A DNA stretch of 64,000 bases from SZAS-103 sp038234715 (GTDB taxonomy: Bacteria > Pseudomonadota > Gammaproteobacteria > Xanthomonadales > Xanthomonadaceae), in the NCBI GenBank assembly GCA_038234715.1, contig JBBQTD010000003.1:62001-126000 (forward strand), given 5' to 3'. Below the pieces are notes generated by a model. The model did not search any database and had not been told where the DNA came from. It was given only the letters and a program-made list of their open reading frames with translations. This document shows, one piece after another, positions 34,263 through 43,706 of the stretch. Every line of letters starts with the position of its first letter. Position 1 is the first letter of the stretch. The translations under genes were made by a program, and so were the position numbers.

Positions 34263-35063
34263 TCAGGTCTTCTTCGCGCGCGCCGCGACCGCCTTCATGA
34301 GGTTGCGAAAATACACCTCCGGAAACCAACGCTTGGTCCGCCAGTATTTCGGCTCGGCGCGCGTGGGCAGGATCAGGAAATCGCCGCGCTCGGTCGCCGC
34401 GAAGATCTTGTCGGCGACGCTATCCAGGGTGTCCTTGCCGCCTTTCATCATCTTGTCGGCGAACCCCTTCATGCGGTCGCTGCCGCGCCAGTTGTCCAGC
34501 AGGTTGGTCTGGAAAAACGCCGGGCATGCCACCGAAACACTCACGCCGGTGCCATGGACTTCCGCGCGCAATTGTTCGGAAAGTGCGACCACGGCGGCCT
34601 TCGAGACGCCGTAGGTCATGATCGACGGCGCTCCCGCAAGGCCGGCGAACGAAGCGGTGTTGAGGATCTTTCCGCGCCGGCGTTCAAGCATGCCCGGAAG
34701 GAACGCCTTGCAGCCGCGCACGACGCTGAGCAGGTTGACCTCCAGCAGTTCGCGCCATTCTTCCATCGTGGTGTCGACCATCGCGCCGCCGCTCGCGATG
34801 CCGGCATTGTTCACCAGCACGTCGAGCTCGCCGAACCTGGAATCGATGGCATTGCGCAACACGTCGAACTCCGCGTCGTTGCCGACATCCATCGCGACCG
34901 CGATGTGGCCCTCGCCCTTCAGCAGCTTCACGGTTTCGCGCGCGCGCTCGAGCACGATGTCCACGCAGGCAACCACACAGCCCGCGTTTGCGTAGCGCTG
35001 GGCGAGCGCGCGTCCAAGGCCGCTGCCAGCACCGGTGATCAGGACCTTGCGTTGGGTGGGCAT
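34263..35063 (-). CDS. short-chain dehydrogenase/reductase
   Basis: The 266-residue SDR has the cofactor loop ITGAGSGLGRALA, the structural NNAG in LVNNAGIASGG, the catalytic serine in LNTASFAGL, and Y-x3-K in YGVSKAAVVAL. An acidic residue after strand 2 (VDIVLERA) suggests NAD preference. The C-terminal FPEVYFRNLMKAVAARAKK end is common in the SDR subgroup named by analogy to fatty-acid or sterol metabolism. It is transcribed just before the saccharopine-like gene with a 19-base gap and is divergent from another SDR. Confidence 0.88.
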   Translation of the reverse strand: MPTQRKVLITGAGSGLGRALAQRYANAGCVVACVDIVLERARETVKLLKGEGHIAVAMDVGNDAEFDVLRNAIDSRFGELDVLVNNAGIASGGAMVDTTMEEWRELLEVNLLSVVRGCKAFLPGMLERRRGKILNTASFAGLAGAPSIMTYGVSKAAVVALSEQLRAEVHGTGVSVSVACPAFFQTNLLDNWRGSDRMKGFADKMMKGGKDTLDSVADKIFAATERGDFLILPTRAEPKYWRTKRWFPEVYFRNLMKAVAARAKKT

Positions 35064-35132
35064 TGCGAGGCATCCGCCAGGGACATGGTTATGCGAGCAT
35101 ACCAGCCCGTATGCGAACGGATTCATGACGCC

Positions 35133-35900
35133 ATGCCCATTCCAGGCCTGTTCGATCTTTCCGGCAAGACCGCGCTCGTGAGCGGCGCATCGCGCGGCAT
35201 CGGCGAGGCAATCGCGCGCCTGCTCGGCGCACATGGTGCGCATGTGATCTGCACCAGCCGCAAAGTGGACGCATGCGAAACGGTCGCCCAGGCGATCCGC
35301 GATGACGGCGGCCGGGCCGAGGCGCATGCGTTGCATGTTGGCGATCCGGATGCAATCGAAGCGGTGTTCGCGACCCTTGATGCGGCTGGTCGCGCGCCGG
35401 ATATCCTGGTCAACAACGCCGCCGCAAATCCGTATTTCGGGCCGATGCTCGACATGGACCTGGCGAGTTACGAGAAGACCGTGGCGGTGAACCTGCGCGG
35501 CTACTTCTGGACATCGGTGCAGGCCGCACGCCGCATGCGCCACAGGGGCGGTGGCGCGATCGTCAACATCGCTTCGGTGAATGCGCGCCGCAGCGCGCCG
35601 AACCAGGGGATCTATTCGATGACCAAGGCCGGCATCGTCAACATGACTGAAGGGATGGCGAAGGAAATGGCAGCCCACGCCATCCGCGTCAATGCGGTGT
35701 TGCCGGGTTTGACCGATACCAAATTCGCGGGTTCGATCATCGGTGATCCGAAGTTGATGGCGATAATGACGCGCATGATCCCGCTCGCGCGCGTCGCACA
35801 ACCAGCGGAGATTGCGCCGGCGGTGTTGTTCCTGTGTTCGGATGCGGCGAGCTATGTGACCGGGATCAGCTTGCCGGTGGATGGCGGGTATCTCGCGTGA
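35133..35900 (+). CDS. short-chain dehydrogenase/reductase, second copy type
   Basis: The 255-residue SDR contains VSGASRGIGEAIARLLG, LVNNAAANPYFGP, the serine of IVNIASVNA, and YSMTKAGIVNM, with the usual C-terminal ISLPVDGGYLA. The basic CTSRKVDA after strand 2 suggests NADP(H). NAAANP is typical of a subgroup annotated near acyl or glucose dehydrogenases. The ATG at 35133 is the first in-frame start after the divergent promoter region shared with the other SDR; the ORF extension upstream crosses that gene and is rejected. Confidence 0.87.
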   Translation: MPIPGLFDLSGKTALVSGASRGIGEAIARLLGAHGAHVICTSRKVDACETVAQAIRDDGGRAEAHALHVGDPDAIEAVFATLDAAGRAPDILVNNAAANPYFGPMLDMDLASYEKTVAVNLRGYFWTSVQAARRMRHRGGGAIVNIASVNARRSAPNQGIYSMTKAGIVNMTEGMAKEMAAHAIRVNAVLPGLTDTKFAGSIIGDPKLMAIMTRMIPLARVAQPAEIAPAVLFLCSDAASYVTGISLPVDGGYLA

Positions 35901-36016
35901 AGACTCCTGTCGAGAATTGAGCGGTAGCCGATCGAATGAATTGCATCGCGCAAGATCGGGATAGAACGCCTGCAGCGTCATTGCGAGGATGACGCTATCC
36001 CGAACCGGAGCGCGCC

Positions 36017-36667
36017 ATGCTGATCCTCCACGACTATCTTCCCTCGCAGAACGCATGGAAGGTCCGCCAGTTGCTCGCGCACCTGGATGCTCCATATCGC
36101 CAGCAGTGCGTCGCGATTTTCGACGGTGAGGGACAGACCGACGAATTCCTTGCGAAGAATCCGGCTGGCGCGGTGCCCGTGCTTGAACTCGAGTCCGGCG
36201 AATGCCTCGCCGAATCCAACGCTATCCTGTGCTGGCTGGCCGAGGGAACAGCGTATCTGCCGGACGATCGTTGGCTGCGCGCCCAGGTCATGCGCTGGCT
36301 CTGCTTCGAGGCCGACTACGTGCAGTCGAGCGTCGCAACACTGCGCCACTGGACGCTGACCGGCAAGACCGCGCGTCGCGATCCGGCGCTCGTCCAGGGC
36401 AAACGAAGCGCCAGCATCAAGGTGCTCGGCATGCTCGAGCGCCACTTGTCCAATGGTGCGGGAGCATCCTTCCTGGTCGGGGACGACTACACGATCGCCG
36501 ACATCGCCGTGTTCGCATACGTGCACCTGGCAGGCGATGCGGGAATCACCCTTGCGGATTTCCCTGCGCTCACTGCGTGGATCGCGCGCGTTCAGGCGCA
36601 ACCTGGGCACCTCGCACATGTGTACCCGTACACGATCGACACGAATTCAGGACGCGACCTGCCTTGA
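36017..36667 (+). CDS. glutathione S-transferase family protein
   Basis: This 216-residue protein has a thioredoxin-like N-terminal domain (LHDYLPSQNAWKVRQLLAHLDAPY), the cis-proline and glutathione-contact region AGAVPVLELESGECLAESNAILCWLAEG, and a helical C-terminal domain with FLVGDDYTIADIAVFAYVHLA. The active-site residue is probably the S/N in SQNAWKVR. It belongs to the bacterial beta-like or related groups; substrate unknown. GGAG precedes the ATG at 36017. Confidence 0.88.
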   Translation: MLILHDYLPSQNAWKVRQLLAHLDAPYRQQCVAIFDGEGQTDEFLAKNPAGAVPVLELESGECLAESNAILCWLAEGTAYLPDDRWLRAQVMRWLCFEADYVQSSVATLRHWTLTGKTARRDPALVQGKRSASIKVLGMLERHLSNGAGASFLVGDDYTIADIAVFAYVHLAGDAGITLADFPALTAWIARVQAQPGHLAHVYPYTIDTNSGRDLP

Positions 36668-36714
36668 GGCGTCCTCGACGCGATGGGTGGATTTCAATCA
36701 GCCAGTCGCGCCAG

Positions 36715-38022
36715 TCACGAAGCCCACCACATCGCCATGTCGTCCCACATGCGTCCGAAGAATCCTGCCTGCGGGACATCGTTGAGTGCAACCAGTGGGC
36801 GCTGCAGCAACAGCTTGCCGTCGAGCGTAACGCGCAGCACCCCGATCAGTTGCCCCTTGGCGATCGGTGCGACCAGTTGCTTGGGCACGTCCATGAAGGG
36901 CTTCACTTCGCCGTAGCGACCGCGTGGAATCACGATCTCAATCGGTTGGGTCAGCCCGAGTCCGAGCACGTCGGCCTTGCCCTTCCACACCTTCAGGTGC
37001 GCAAGTTGCACGTTCGCCTGGTACAGCGGATGGGTTTCGTAGAAGCGGAAGCCCCAGTTGAGCAGCGCAAGGTTCGCATCCTCGCGCAGCCGGAATCCGT
37101 CCTTGTCGCCTTTCGCATCGATGCCCAGCACGACCGAAATCAGGCGCTGGTCGCCGCGCTTTGCGGACGCGGCGAGGCAGAAGCCCGCCGCCGACGTGTG
37201 CCCGGTCTTGATGCCGTCCACGGTCGGATCGCGTCCAAGCAGCTCGTTGCGGTTGTACTGGCGGATGTTGTTGTAGGTGTACTCACGTTCCTTGTAGATC
37301 GCGTACTCCTGCGGAAAATCGCGGATCAGCGCGCGCGAGAGGAGCGCGATGTCGCGAGCGGTCGAATAATGCTGCGGATCGGAGAGGCCGTGCGGATTCA
37401 CGTAGTGCGTGTTCTTCATGCCGAGCCTTGCCGCGTAGGAATTCATCAGCGAGACGAACGCCTCCTCGCTGCCGGCGACGTGTTCGGCGAGCGCGATGGC
37501 GGCGTCGTTGCCGGACTGGATGATCAGTCCGCGCTGCACGTCCATCAGCGGCACTTTCGAGTTCAGGTCGAACGCGCTGAACGAACCGTCGGTACCTGCG
37601 CCGCCTTCCTTCCAGGCGCGTTGGCTGATCGCAACGGGCTGGTTTGGATCGATCTTGCCATGCGCGAGTTCCGCGGCGACCACATACGAGGTCATCACCT
37701 TCGTGATGCTCGCCGGCTCGATGCGTGTATCGATTTCATTGCCCGCGAGGACCTGTCCGGTCTCGTAGTCCATCAGGATCCACGCCTTGCCGGGGGTCGT
37801 TGGCGCCGGCGGAATCGGCATGTTTTCGGCAGCGGGCGCGTTTGCCGATGCCGGCACGGGCATCGCCGGACGCGGCTGGGCTGCAGCGGGATGCGGGGCG
37901 GGCGCCGGGGCTGGAGCTGGATGCGGCGCAGGTTGCGGTGCAGTAGCACCGCTGGCGATTGCAATGGAACCTGCTGCAAGCAGGGTGGTCAAGGCGATGG
38001 ACAGGGGACGGCGAAGGCGCAT
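36715..38022 (-). CDS. dacC: D-alanyl-D-alanine carboxypeptidase (PBP5/6 type)
   Basis: The 435-residue precursor has a signal peptide (PLSIALTTLLAAGSIAIASG), a long Pro/Ala linker, and the S11 peptidase domain with S-x-x-K in PASITKVMTSYV, S-G-N in IIQSGNDAAIALAEH and KTG in GIKTGHTSAAG. A C-terminal beta domain ends in a segment LFGR-type amphipathic region (NDVPQAGFFGRMWDDMAMWW) that anchors the enzyme to the membrane. It trims the terminal D-Ala of peptidoglycan pentapeptides. ATG 38022 is preferred to 38064 because the signal peptide then has the usual short basic start. rlpA lies upstream on the same strand. Confidence 0.92.
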   Translation of the reverse strand: MRLRRPLSIALTTLLAAGSIAIASGATAPQPAPHPAPAPAPAPHPAAAQPRPAMPVPASANAPAAENMPIPPAPTTPGKAWILMDYETGQVLAGNEIDTRIEPASITKVMTSYVVAAELAHGKIDPNQPVAISQRAWKEGGAGTDGSFSAFDLNSKVPLMDVQRGLIIQSGNDAAIALAEHVAGSEEAFVSLMNSYAARLGMKNTHYVNPHGLSDPQHYSTARDIALLSRALIRDFPQEYAIYKEREYTYNNIRQYNRNELLGRDPTVDGIKTGHTSAAGFCLAASAKRGDQRLISVVLGIDAKGDKDGFRLREDANLALLNWGFRFYETHPLYQANVQLAHLKVWKGKADVLGLGLTQPIEIVIPRGRYGEVKPFMDVPKQLVAPIAKGQLIGVLRVTLDGKLLLQRPLVALNDVPQAGFFGRMWDDMAMWWAS

Positions 38023-38142
38023 GGTGGGTAGGTTGCTCCGATGGTGGGCCGTTCGACCGGCCACGAAACCCCAAGTTTAATCGTTGCAGCCGCCATAGTG
38101 AGCGGGCTGGACAAACCGGCGTCGCCAGGTACCGATGCGTCT

Positions 38143-39480
38143 TTATTCCTTGAAGAATGGCGGCCGCCCAAAACCCAGCGCGTCCATGTGGCTTGCAACG
38201 ACCTCGGCGTCGTCCGCGCGCATCGGCCCGATGTGCACCCGCCATAGCGCCTGGTCGGCCACCTGGACCGGAACAAGTTCGGCGTGTTCAACACCGGCTT
38301 TCTGGAGCCGTTGCAACATGCGTTCGGCATTCGCGCGATCGCTGTAGCTGGCGACCTGAAGGAAACCGAGCGTGGATGGCTCAATGGGTGCACGGCCGGG
38401 GGGTTCGGACGTCGTGGTGACGGGAGGTTCGGCAGTTGGTAGCGGGTTGGACGCCCGGGTCGCGCTCGCCGGGGGGTAGGTCGGTTGCGGCGCAAGTGGC
38501 GGCGGTGTTGCGGAGACCGATGCTGCTGTTGCCGGCGCGTTGGTTGTCGTTGCCGGGGACGAGGGGCCTGCGACTGCTGGATTCAGGAGGGGCGCTACGG
38601 GTTGCGACACGTGGGGAGTCGCGGAATCGGCCGCCGAAAGTGCTCCCTTGGGCATTCCCGCGACCATGGAGATCGGAGCAACTGCGACCGCGGTGGGCAT
38701 CGTCGCGAAAGTTGGACGCACAGCGGTCCTGGTCGACGGACCGGGCGTGGTAGCAAGGTCGCCCTTCGGTGCGGCGGCATGCGCAGTCGCAGCCCTTGCG
38801 ACCGGTGCGAGCGAAAGTGGTTCGTCCGGGTCGATTCCGCGCACTTCGACATTCGCCGTGCCATGCACGTTCACGCCCAGCTTGACTGCGGCGGCGTACG
38901 ACAGGTCGATCAGGCGACCCTCATGGAAGGGCCCGCGATCGTTGACCCGCACGATCACGCTGCGGCCATTGTCGAGGTTGGTGACGCGCGCATAACTCGG
39001 CAACGGCAACGTGCGGTGCGCCGCGGTGAACTGGTACATGTCGTACGGTTCGAAGTTTGAGGTGGCGCGTCCATCGAACTTGGTGCCGTACCACGACGCG
39101 ACGCCGCGTTCGCGGTAACCGCTCGCGCTTGGAAGCACGGCGTACGTCTTGCCGAGCACGCTATAAGGGGTTCGGTTGCCGTAGTGCGACAGCGGTTCTG
39201 CATGCGGAACCGGTTCGGGCAGGTTGGCGACATCGTCCGGGATGTCGGGTGCGCCATCGGCAACTCCGGGTGCGTACAGTCCGCCTGGGGTGTAGGGACC
39301 CAGCGGCTTCCACGGTTTGCGCGCGGGTCGGGTGTGCTCGACCGGCGCACTTGGAGCAGTGGTGGCCGTGCGCACGCTTTCGGGTTTCTGCGGATGTCCC
39401 GCGCAGGCGGCGAGCAGCAGTGCGACGAGCGACAGACACGCGACGCGCGGCACCGATGCAGGCGCGCGGCTCGCAATCAT
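38143..39480 (-). CDS. rlpA: septal ring lytic transglycosylase RlpA with SPOR domain
   Basis: The 445-residue outer-membrane lipoprotein has the lipobox LLLAACAG, the double-psi beta-barrel of RlpA (GVASWYGTKFDGRATSN, then MYQFTAAHRTLPLPSYARVTNLDNGRSVIVRVNDRGPF), a long low-complexity Ala/Pro/Thr region, and a C-terminal SPOR domain (GFLQVASYSDRANAERMLQRLQ). It cleaves naked glycan strands at division sites. The start overlaps the mltB stop by four bases, and dacC follows 120 bases downstream, giving a peptidoglycan-processing cluster. Confidence 0.93.
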   Translation of the reverse strand: MIASRAPASVPRVACLSLVALLLAACAGHPQKPESVRTATTAPSAPVEHTRPARKPWKPLGPYTPGGLYAPGVADGAPDIPDDVANLPEPVPHAEPLSHYGNRTPYSVLGKTYAVLPSASGYRERGVASWYGTKFDGRATSNFEPYDMYQFTAAHRTLPLPSYARVTNLDNGRSVIVRVNDRGPFHEGRLIDLSYAAAVKLGVNVHGTANVEVRGIDPDEPLSLAPVARAATAHAAAPKGDLATTPGPSTRTAVRPTFATMPTAVAVAPISMVAGMPKGALSAADSATPHVSQPVAPLLNPAVAGPSSPATTTNAPATAASVSATPPPLAPQPTYPPASATRASNPLPTAEPPVTTTSEPPGRAPIEPSTLGFLQVASYSDRANAERMLQRLQKAGVEHAELVPVQVADQALWRVHIGPMRADDAEVVASHMDALGFGRPPFFKE

Positions 39481-40523
39481 GGTGGCGAGCTGGGGTCCTT
39501 GTCCGCGATCGCTTCAGCGAGCTGGTAGACCGCGAGCGCATACATGGGCGAGCGGTTGTAGCGCGTGATCGCGTAGAAATTCTGGAACACGATCCAGTCC
39601 TCGGTGCCTTGCGCGCCGTCGAGCGACAGCAGCGATGCGTTGATCGAGCGACCCAGCGCAACACGCGGCCGATAGCCCTTTTCGCCGAGTTGGGCCAGGG
39701 TGTATCTGGGCGTGAAATCCTCGGGGGCGAACGCGGTTGTCGCCGGATCGTGGATTGCGCGCACGGTCACCGGTTCGCCCTTCTGCCAGCCATTCGCGAC
39801 GAAATAATTCGCCACGGATGCGAACAGGTCGGGCATCGAGGCGCCGAACAGGTCGATCCGGCCATCCCCATCGCCGTCCTTCGCGAATTGCCGGTAACTC
39901 GAAGGCATGAACTGCCCCCAGCCCATCGCGCCGGCGTAGCTGCCGCTCAAGGAGGTGATCGGGAAATGGTCTTCTTTCGCCAGCGCGAACAGTTGCGCGA
40001 GTTGGTCGCGGAAAAATGCCTGGCGTTCGTCTTCGTGCTGCGCCTTGAGCGGATCGCCGCTGCGCGGATACCAGAATGCGAGCGTGTACAACGCATCGAG
40101 CACGCGGTACGAGCCGGTGTTGCCGCCATAGCCGGTTTCCACGCCGATGATCGCGACGATCAGTTCGGCCGGCACGCCGGTATCGGCCTGCACCTTCATC
40201 AGTTGCTTGCGATGCTCGGCCAGGAACGCGCGGCCCCCAGTGATCCGCCGGGCGGTCACGAAGATCGGTCGGTAGTCCTTCCACGCCTTGACGGCTTCGG
40301 CTGGCCGCGACATTGCGTCGACCGTGCTCTGCCGGTAATGGGCCAGCGCCAGCGTCGCCAACACGTCCCTGGCATCCAGGCCATAGGTCTTGGCTGCCTG
40401 CTGCGCGAATGCGTTGAGCTCCCCCGGCGGCGGCTGGTCCGACGCGCCCATCGATGGCGCGATCAGCAGCAGCGACAACAGGAAGAAGGCGAGCGCCCCA
40501 TGGCGCGGACGGGAGGGATTCAT
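39477..40523 (-). CDS. mltB: lytic murein transglycosylase B
   Basis: The 348-residue protein has a signal peptide (LAFFLLSLLLIAPSMG) without a lipobox cysteine, so it is probably soluble in the periplasm. The catalytic glutamate lies in IIGVETGYGGNTG, and the domain continues with ALYTLAFWYPRSGDPL, SYAGAMGWGQFMPSSY and GDGDGRIDLF, all typical of the MltB family. It cuts the MurNAc-GlcNAc bond, forming 1,6-anhydro ends. It is the first gene of the mltB-rlpA-dacC cluster. Confidence 0.93.
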   Translation of the reverse strand: MNPSRPRHGALAFFLLSLLLIAPSMGASDQPPPGELNAFAQQAAKTYGLDARDVLATLALAHYRQSTVDAMSRPAEAVKAWKDYRPIFVTARRITGGRAFLAEHRKQLMKVQADTGVPAELIVAIIGVETGYGGNTGSYRVLDALYTLAFWYPRSGDPLKAQHEDERQAFFRDQLAQLFALAKEDHFPITSLSGSYAGAMGWGQFMPSSYRQFAKDGDGDGRIDLFGASMPDLFASVANYFVANGWQKGEPVTVRAIHDPATTAFAPEDFTPRYTLAQLGEKGYRPRVALGRSINASLLSLDGAQGTEDWIVFQNFYAITRYNRSPMYALAVYQLAEAIADKDPSSPP

Positions 40524-40912
40524 GGCGCAAATCTAGCATGCGTCCCGCACCAACAAAGATGACGAAGCGTCCATGTTCGGGAGCCCTGGCCAAATCCATC
40601 CGGGACTTGTACGTGCGCCGCGCTGGCTCCCCTCGCATGTGGACAGTAGTTCACGTTCCCATGAACCGGCGGTGGCACAGACCGACATGACGATGCCGAA
40701 GCCGGCCAAAAGCGAAACCTCCTGGGGGCGTCCGGCGTCCTGCCTGTGTCGCGCGAGGCTCGGGGAGGCTACCATTGCGCGCCGCGTTGCCCGATACCGG
40801 ACGCATTGCGCAATCCTGGCAACGCGCGTTCTCCCGCAGGCGCCCAGCTATCGATGGGCGCGGCTGCCACGATTCGATTCAGAATTTTCGATTTTTTATT
40901 GGAGAGATACCG
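40524..40912. other. 389-base intergenic stretch
   Basis: No gene is supported. It separates mltB and the divergent PfkB-type kinase and should hold both promoters. GGAGAG at 40901 is the ribosome site of the kinase. Confidence 0.5.
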
Positions 40913-41848
40913 ATGTCGGCTCTGATCTGCGGATCGCTCGCTTACGACACCATCATGGTGTTCCAGGACCAGTTCAAGAATCACATCCTGCCCGACAAGG
41001 TGCACATCCTGAATGTGTCATTCCTGGTGCCGCGCATGCGTCGCGAGTTCGGCGGTTGCGCCGGCAATATCGCCTACAACCTCAAGCTGCTAGGGGGCGA
41101 TCCGATCCCGATGGCGACGGTTGGCCAGGACTTCGGTCCCTACCGGGAGCACTTCGAGGAGTGCGGCATCAACATGACCCACATCAAGGTGCTGCCCGAC
41201 CTGTTCACTGCGCAGGCTTTCATCACCACCGACCTCGACGACAACCAGATCACCGCCTTCCATCCCGGCGCGATGATGCGCTCGCACGAGAACCACGTGG
41301 CCGATGCACCAGGCGCAACCTTCGGTATCGTCGGCCCCGACGGCCGCGACGCGATGCTGCAGCATGCACGCGACTTCGCCGAACGCGGCATGCCCTTCAT
41401 CTTCGATCCGGGCCAGGCCCTGCCGCTGTTCAACGGCGAAGAGTTCCGCCACTTCATCGAGCAGGCCGACTACGTCACAGTGAACGACTACGAATCGAAC
41501 CTCCTGCAGGAGCGCACCGGATGGAGCGCGGCAGAAATCACTGCCAGGGTGAAGGCCTACATCGTCACGCGTGGCCCAAGCGGTTCGCAGATCCACGCCG
41601 GAAAGGACACCTTCGACATCCCGCCGGCGCACGAGCGGCGCGTCACCGACCCGACCGGCTGCGGCGATGCGTATCGCGCCGGACTGATCTTCGGGATCCA
41701 GCGCGGCTACGAGTGGCCGACCGTGGGCCGCATGGCTTCGCTGATGGGCGCACTGAAAGTAGAACACCCGGGGACCCAGAACCAGCGTTTCGACTACGAC
41801 GAATTCGCCGGACAGTTCCTCCAGCAGTTTGGCCACGCTTTGCGGTGA
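40913..41848 (+). CDS. PfkB-family carbohydrate/nucleoside kinase (adenosine kinase-like)
   Basis: The 311-residue ribokinase-fold enzyme starts MSALICGSLAYDTIM with the substrate-binding GGCAGNIAYNLKLLGG. The C-terminal signature is DPTGCGDAYRAGLIFG, with the catalytic aspartate and anion hole. In this subgroup (often annotated as adenosine kinase or sugar kinase) the N-terminal GSLAYD is typical. Phosphate acceptor unknown. GGAGAG at 40901 fixes the ATG at 40913; the ORF extension upstream is not conserved. Confidence 0.88.
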   Translation: MSALICGSLAYDTIMVFQDQFKNHILPDKVHILNVSFLVPRMRREFGGCAGNIAYNLKLLGGDPIPMATVGQDFGPYREHFEECGINMTHIKVLPDLFTAQAFITTDLDDNQITAFHPGAMMRSHENHVADAPGATFGIVGPDGRDAMLQHARDFAERGMPFIFDPGQALPLFNGEEFRHFIEQADYVTVNDYESNLLQERTGWSAAEITARVKAYIVTRGPSGSQIHAGKDTFDIPPAHERRVTDPTGCGDAYRAGLIFGIQRGYEWPTVGRMASLMGALKVEHPGTQNQRFDYDEFAGQFLQQFGHALR

Positions 41849-41854
41849 CAGACT

Positions 41855-41939
41855 GGGAATGGGAATCGGGAATGGGGGCTAGCGAGAAGCCGCCGGGGCT
41901 CCGCTTTTCCCATTCACCATCCCCGATTCCCCATTTCCC
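41855..41939. repeat. long imperfect inverted repeat between convergent genes
   Basis: GGGAATGGGAATCGGGAATG on the left matches CATCCCCGATTCCCCATTTC on the right with small gaps, separated by about 32 bases. It follows the kinase stop by six bases and may terminate transcription from both sides. The GGGAATCGGGAATGGG family is found at many intergenic sites in Xanthomonadales. Confidence 0.65.
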
Positions 41940-41957
41940 GCGCGCGCGCAGCGCGCC

Positions 41958-42692
41958 TTACTGGATGTGCCGCTCGAGCTGGGCGCGGTCGAAGCCGCCG
42001 ACTTCGAAGCTGATCGCGCGCGGCCGGCCGTCAACGCTGGTATTGATCGTGATCACCCGGATTTTGTCGAGGATGTTGCGGATTGATTCCTCGTCGTCGA
42101 TGAACATCGCCTGCTTGTTCTGGTCCGATTTGCTCGACGCAATCATCCTGGCTGGTTCGTCGTCGAACTTGATTGGCACCTTGCAGCCCGGCGGGCAGTC
42201 GAACTGGCCGTGGTCGAGTACAAGGTACGCGCTGCGGCCCCATTTCGGATGCCGGCGCAGGACCAGTCGCACCGGGACTTCGTCACTGTTGACGTCGTTG
42301 GGGTCTCTAGTCGCATAGATCGCCGCGGTGTGGACCACGTTGTCGCCGCCACCCTCCAGCAGTTCGGTGTTGTAGGTCCACAAACCGCTAAGCCGGCGCT
42401 TGTCGCGCATCTGGTCGGCCTTGATGCCGGTATCGGTCAGCGTTCCCTGCACCTCACGTGCGGCGACAGTGTCCGGCGCATCGTGCAACAACTGGTTTGC
42501 ATACGCTTGCGCCAGCTCGTACTGGCCGGCATCGCGCGCCTGCACGTAGTTGCGCGCTGTTGCGTTGGCAGCGGCCTCATGCACGACCTTCGCATTCGCG
42601 GCGCGCTCGGCTGCCACCTCGTTCGCGGACGGCCCGCATGCAGCCAGCAGCAACGCCACCGCTGGAACGATTACCCAGTTACGCATCATCAT
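41958..42692 (-). CDS. lipoprotein of unknown function
   Basis: The 244-residue protein has a lipobox LLLAACGP. After an Ala-rich helical region (about residues 25-75) comes a region with beta character: LSGLWTYNTELLEGGGDNVVHTAAIYA, PVRLVLRRHPKWGRSAYLVLD, and a C-P-P-G-C pair. I recognise no domain. The C-terminal half has alternating hydrophobic residues typical of a periplasmic beta domain. It overlaps the upstream hydrolase by four bases (ATGA), so the two are cotranscribed. Confidence 0.7.
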   Translation of the reverse strand: MMMRNWVIVPAVALLLAACGPSANEVAAERAANAKVVHEAAANATARNYVQARDAGQYELAQAYANQLLHDAPDTVAAREVQGTLTDTGIKADQMRDKRRLSGLWTYNTELLEGGGDNVVHTAAIYATRDPNDVNSDEVPVRLVLRRHPKWGRSAYLVLDHGQFDCPPGCKVPIKFDDEPARMIASSKSDQNKQAMFIDDEESIRNILDKIRVITINTSVDGRPRAISFEVGGFDRAQLERHIQ

Positions 42693-43690
42693 TTAAGAAA
42701 GTCCTTGAGGGCAGCCGCAGTTTCGATCGTACGCTCCATCATCGGCATGTGGCCGCACGCATTCAAGAGGATCGTGGTGCTGCGCGCTAGCCCGGCCTGG
42801 AAAACCGCCACCGCACTCGGGTCGACGACCCCGTCGTCCCGCCCCCACAGCAGCAGGACGCGCGCCCGGATCGCCTGTAGTTCTTCCTGCAGCGCGAACG
42901 CGGAAGGCCCGCGACCGATGTCGTCGAGCACGCGCTGCTCGAATTGCGCGTCCTCGCGCCGACGGTGCACCATCGCCTCGTCGAATGGCCAGGGCACGAA
43001 AGGCGGCTGCTTGAACACGATGCGCAGGTACCGGTGCAGTTCGGCGCGGTTGCCGACACCAAACGGATTGTCGCCTGCCAGCACGCCCAGGCCGAATTCG
43101 TTTTCGTCGAACAACACCCCCGATGCAGACATCAGCACGACCCGGTCGACAAGTTCGGGATGGCGCGCCGCAAGCAGGCCGACGATCTGGCCACCCATCG
43201 AATGCCCCACCAGTAATGCCGGCGGCCCCTCGACACCGGCGATGCCGGGCAGGGAGCGCAGGAAGGCCGCCAACCTCTCCACCTGCGCGGCCGCGCCGTA
43301 ATCCGCAGCGGACAGGCGTTCGCTGTCCCCCCAGCCAGGCAGGTCGGGTGCGATCAGGCGATGGCGAGGCGCCAGTTCGCGCATCAGCGGCAACCAGTTC
43401 TCCTTGGCTCCGGTAAACCCGTGCACCAGCACGATGACCGGCTTCGCCGATGGCGCCATGGCCGCGACCCTTGGGCTGCGCGTCGCTGCACGCGCAGGCC
43501 TGACGCGACCCGCATCCAGGTAACTCCAGCGATGCCCTGCCACCTCGATCGCATAGCGCTGTGCGCCGGCGCGCAGGCGCTGGCGCGCAAACTCAGCAGC
43601 CAGCACAAGTTCGGGCGCCCATGCGGCAACGCCCAACGTCGCCGCGGCCAGCCCCAGTGTTGCAATCAGTGCCCCGCGTCCGCGTCGCAT
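42689..43690 (-). CDS. alpha/beta hydrolase
   Basis: The 333-residue protein has an N-terminal membrane or signal segment (ALIATLGLAAATLGVAAWA) and an alpha/beta hydrolase fold: oxyanion motif VLVHGFTGAKENW, nucleophile elbow GHSMGGQIVGLLAA, aspartate in LLWGRDDGVVDPS and histidine in NACGHMPMMER. The GHSMGG elbow is typical of esterases or lipases of the CarE/BioH-like group. Substrate is unknown. The ATG at 43690 is followed by a basic start; the longer ORF upstream overlaps the aminopeptidase gene and is rejected. Confidence 0.85.
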   Translation of the reverse strand: MRRGRGALIATLGLAAATLGVAAWAPELVLAAEFARQRLRAGAQRYAIEVAGHRWSYLDAGRVRPARAATRSPRVAAMAPSAKPVIVLVHGFTGAKENWLPLMRELAPRHRLIAPDLPGWGDSERLSAADYGAAAQVERLAAFLRSLPGIAGVEGPPALLVGHSMGGQIVGLLAARHPELVDRVVLMSASGVLFDENEFGLGVLAGDNPFGVGNRAELHRYLRIVFKQPPFVPWPFDEAMVHRRREDAQFEQRVLDDIGRGPSAFALQEELQAIRARVLLLWGRDDGVVDPSAVAVFQAGLARSTTILLNACGHMPMMERTIETAAALKDFLK

Positions 43691-43706
43691 GCTGGTCCGA
43701 TGTCGA

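Noticed and set aside
34251..35132. Upstream extension of the SDR at 35133
   Set aside because: It is antisense to the divergent SDR gene. The SDR fold starts at ATG 35133.
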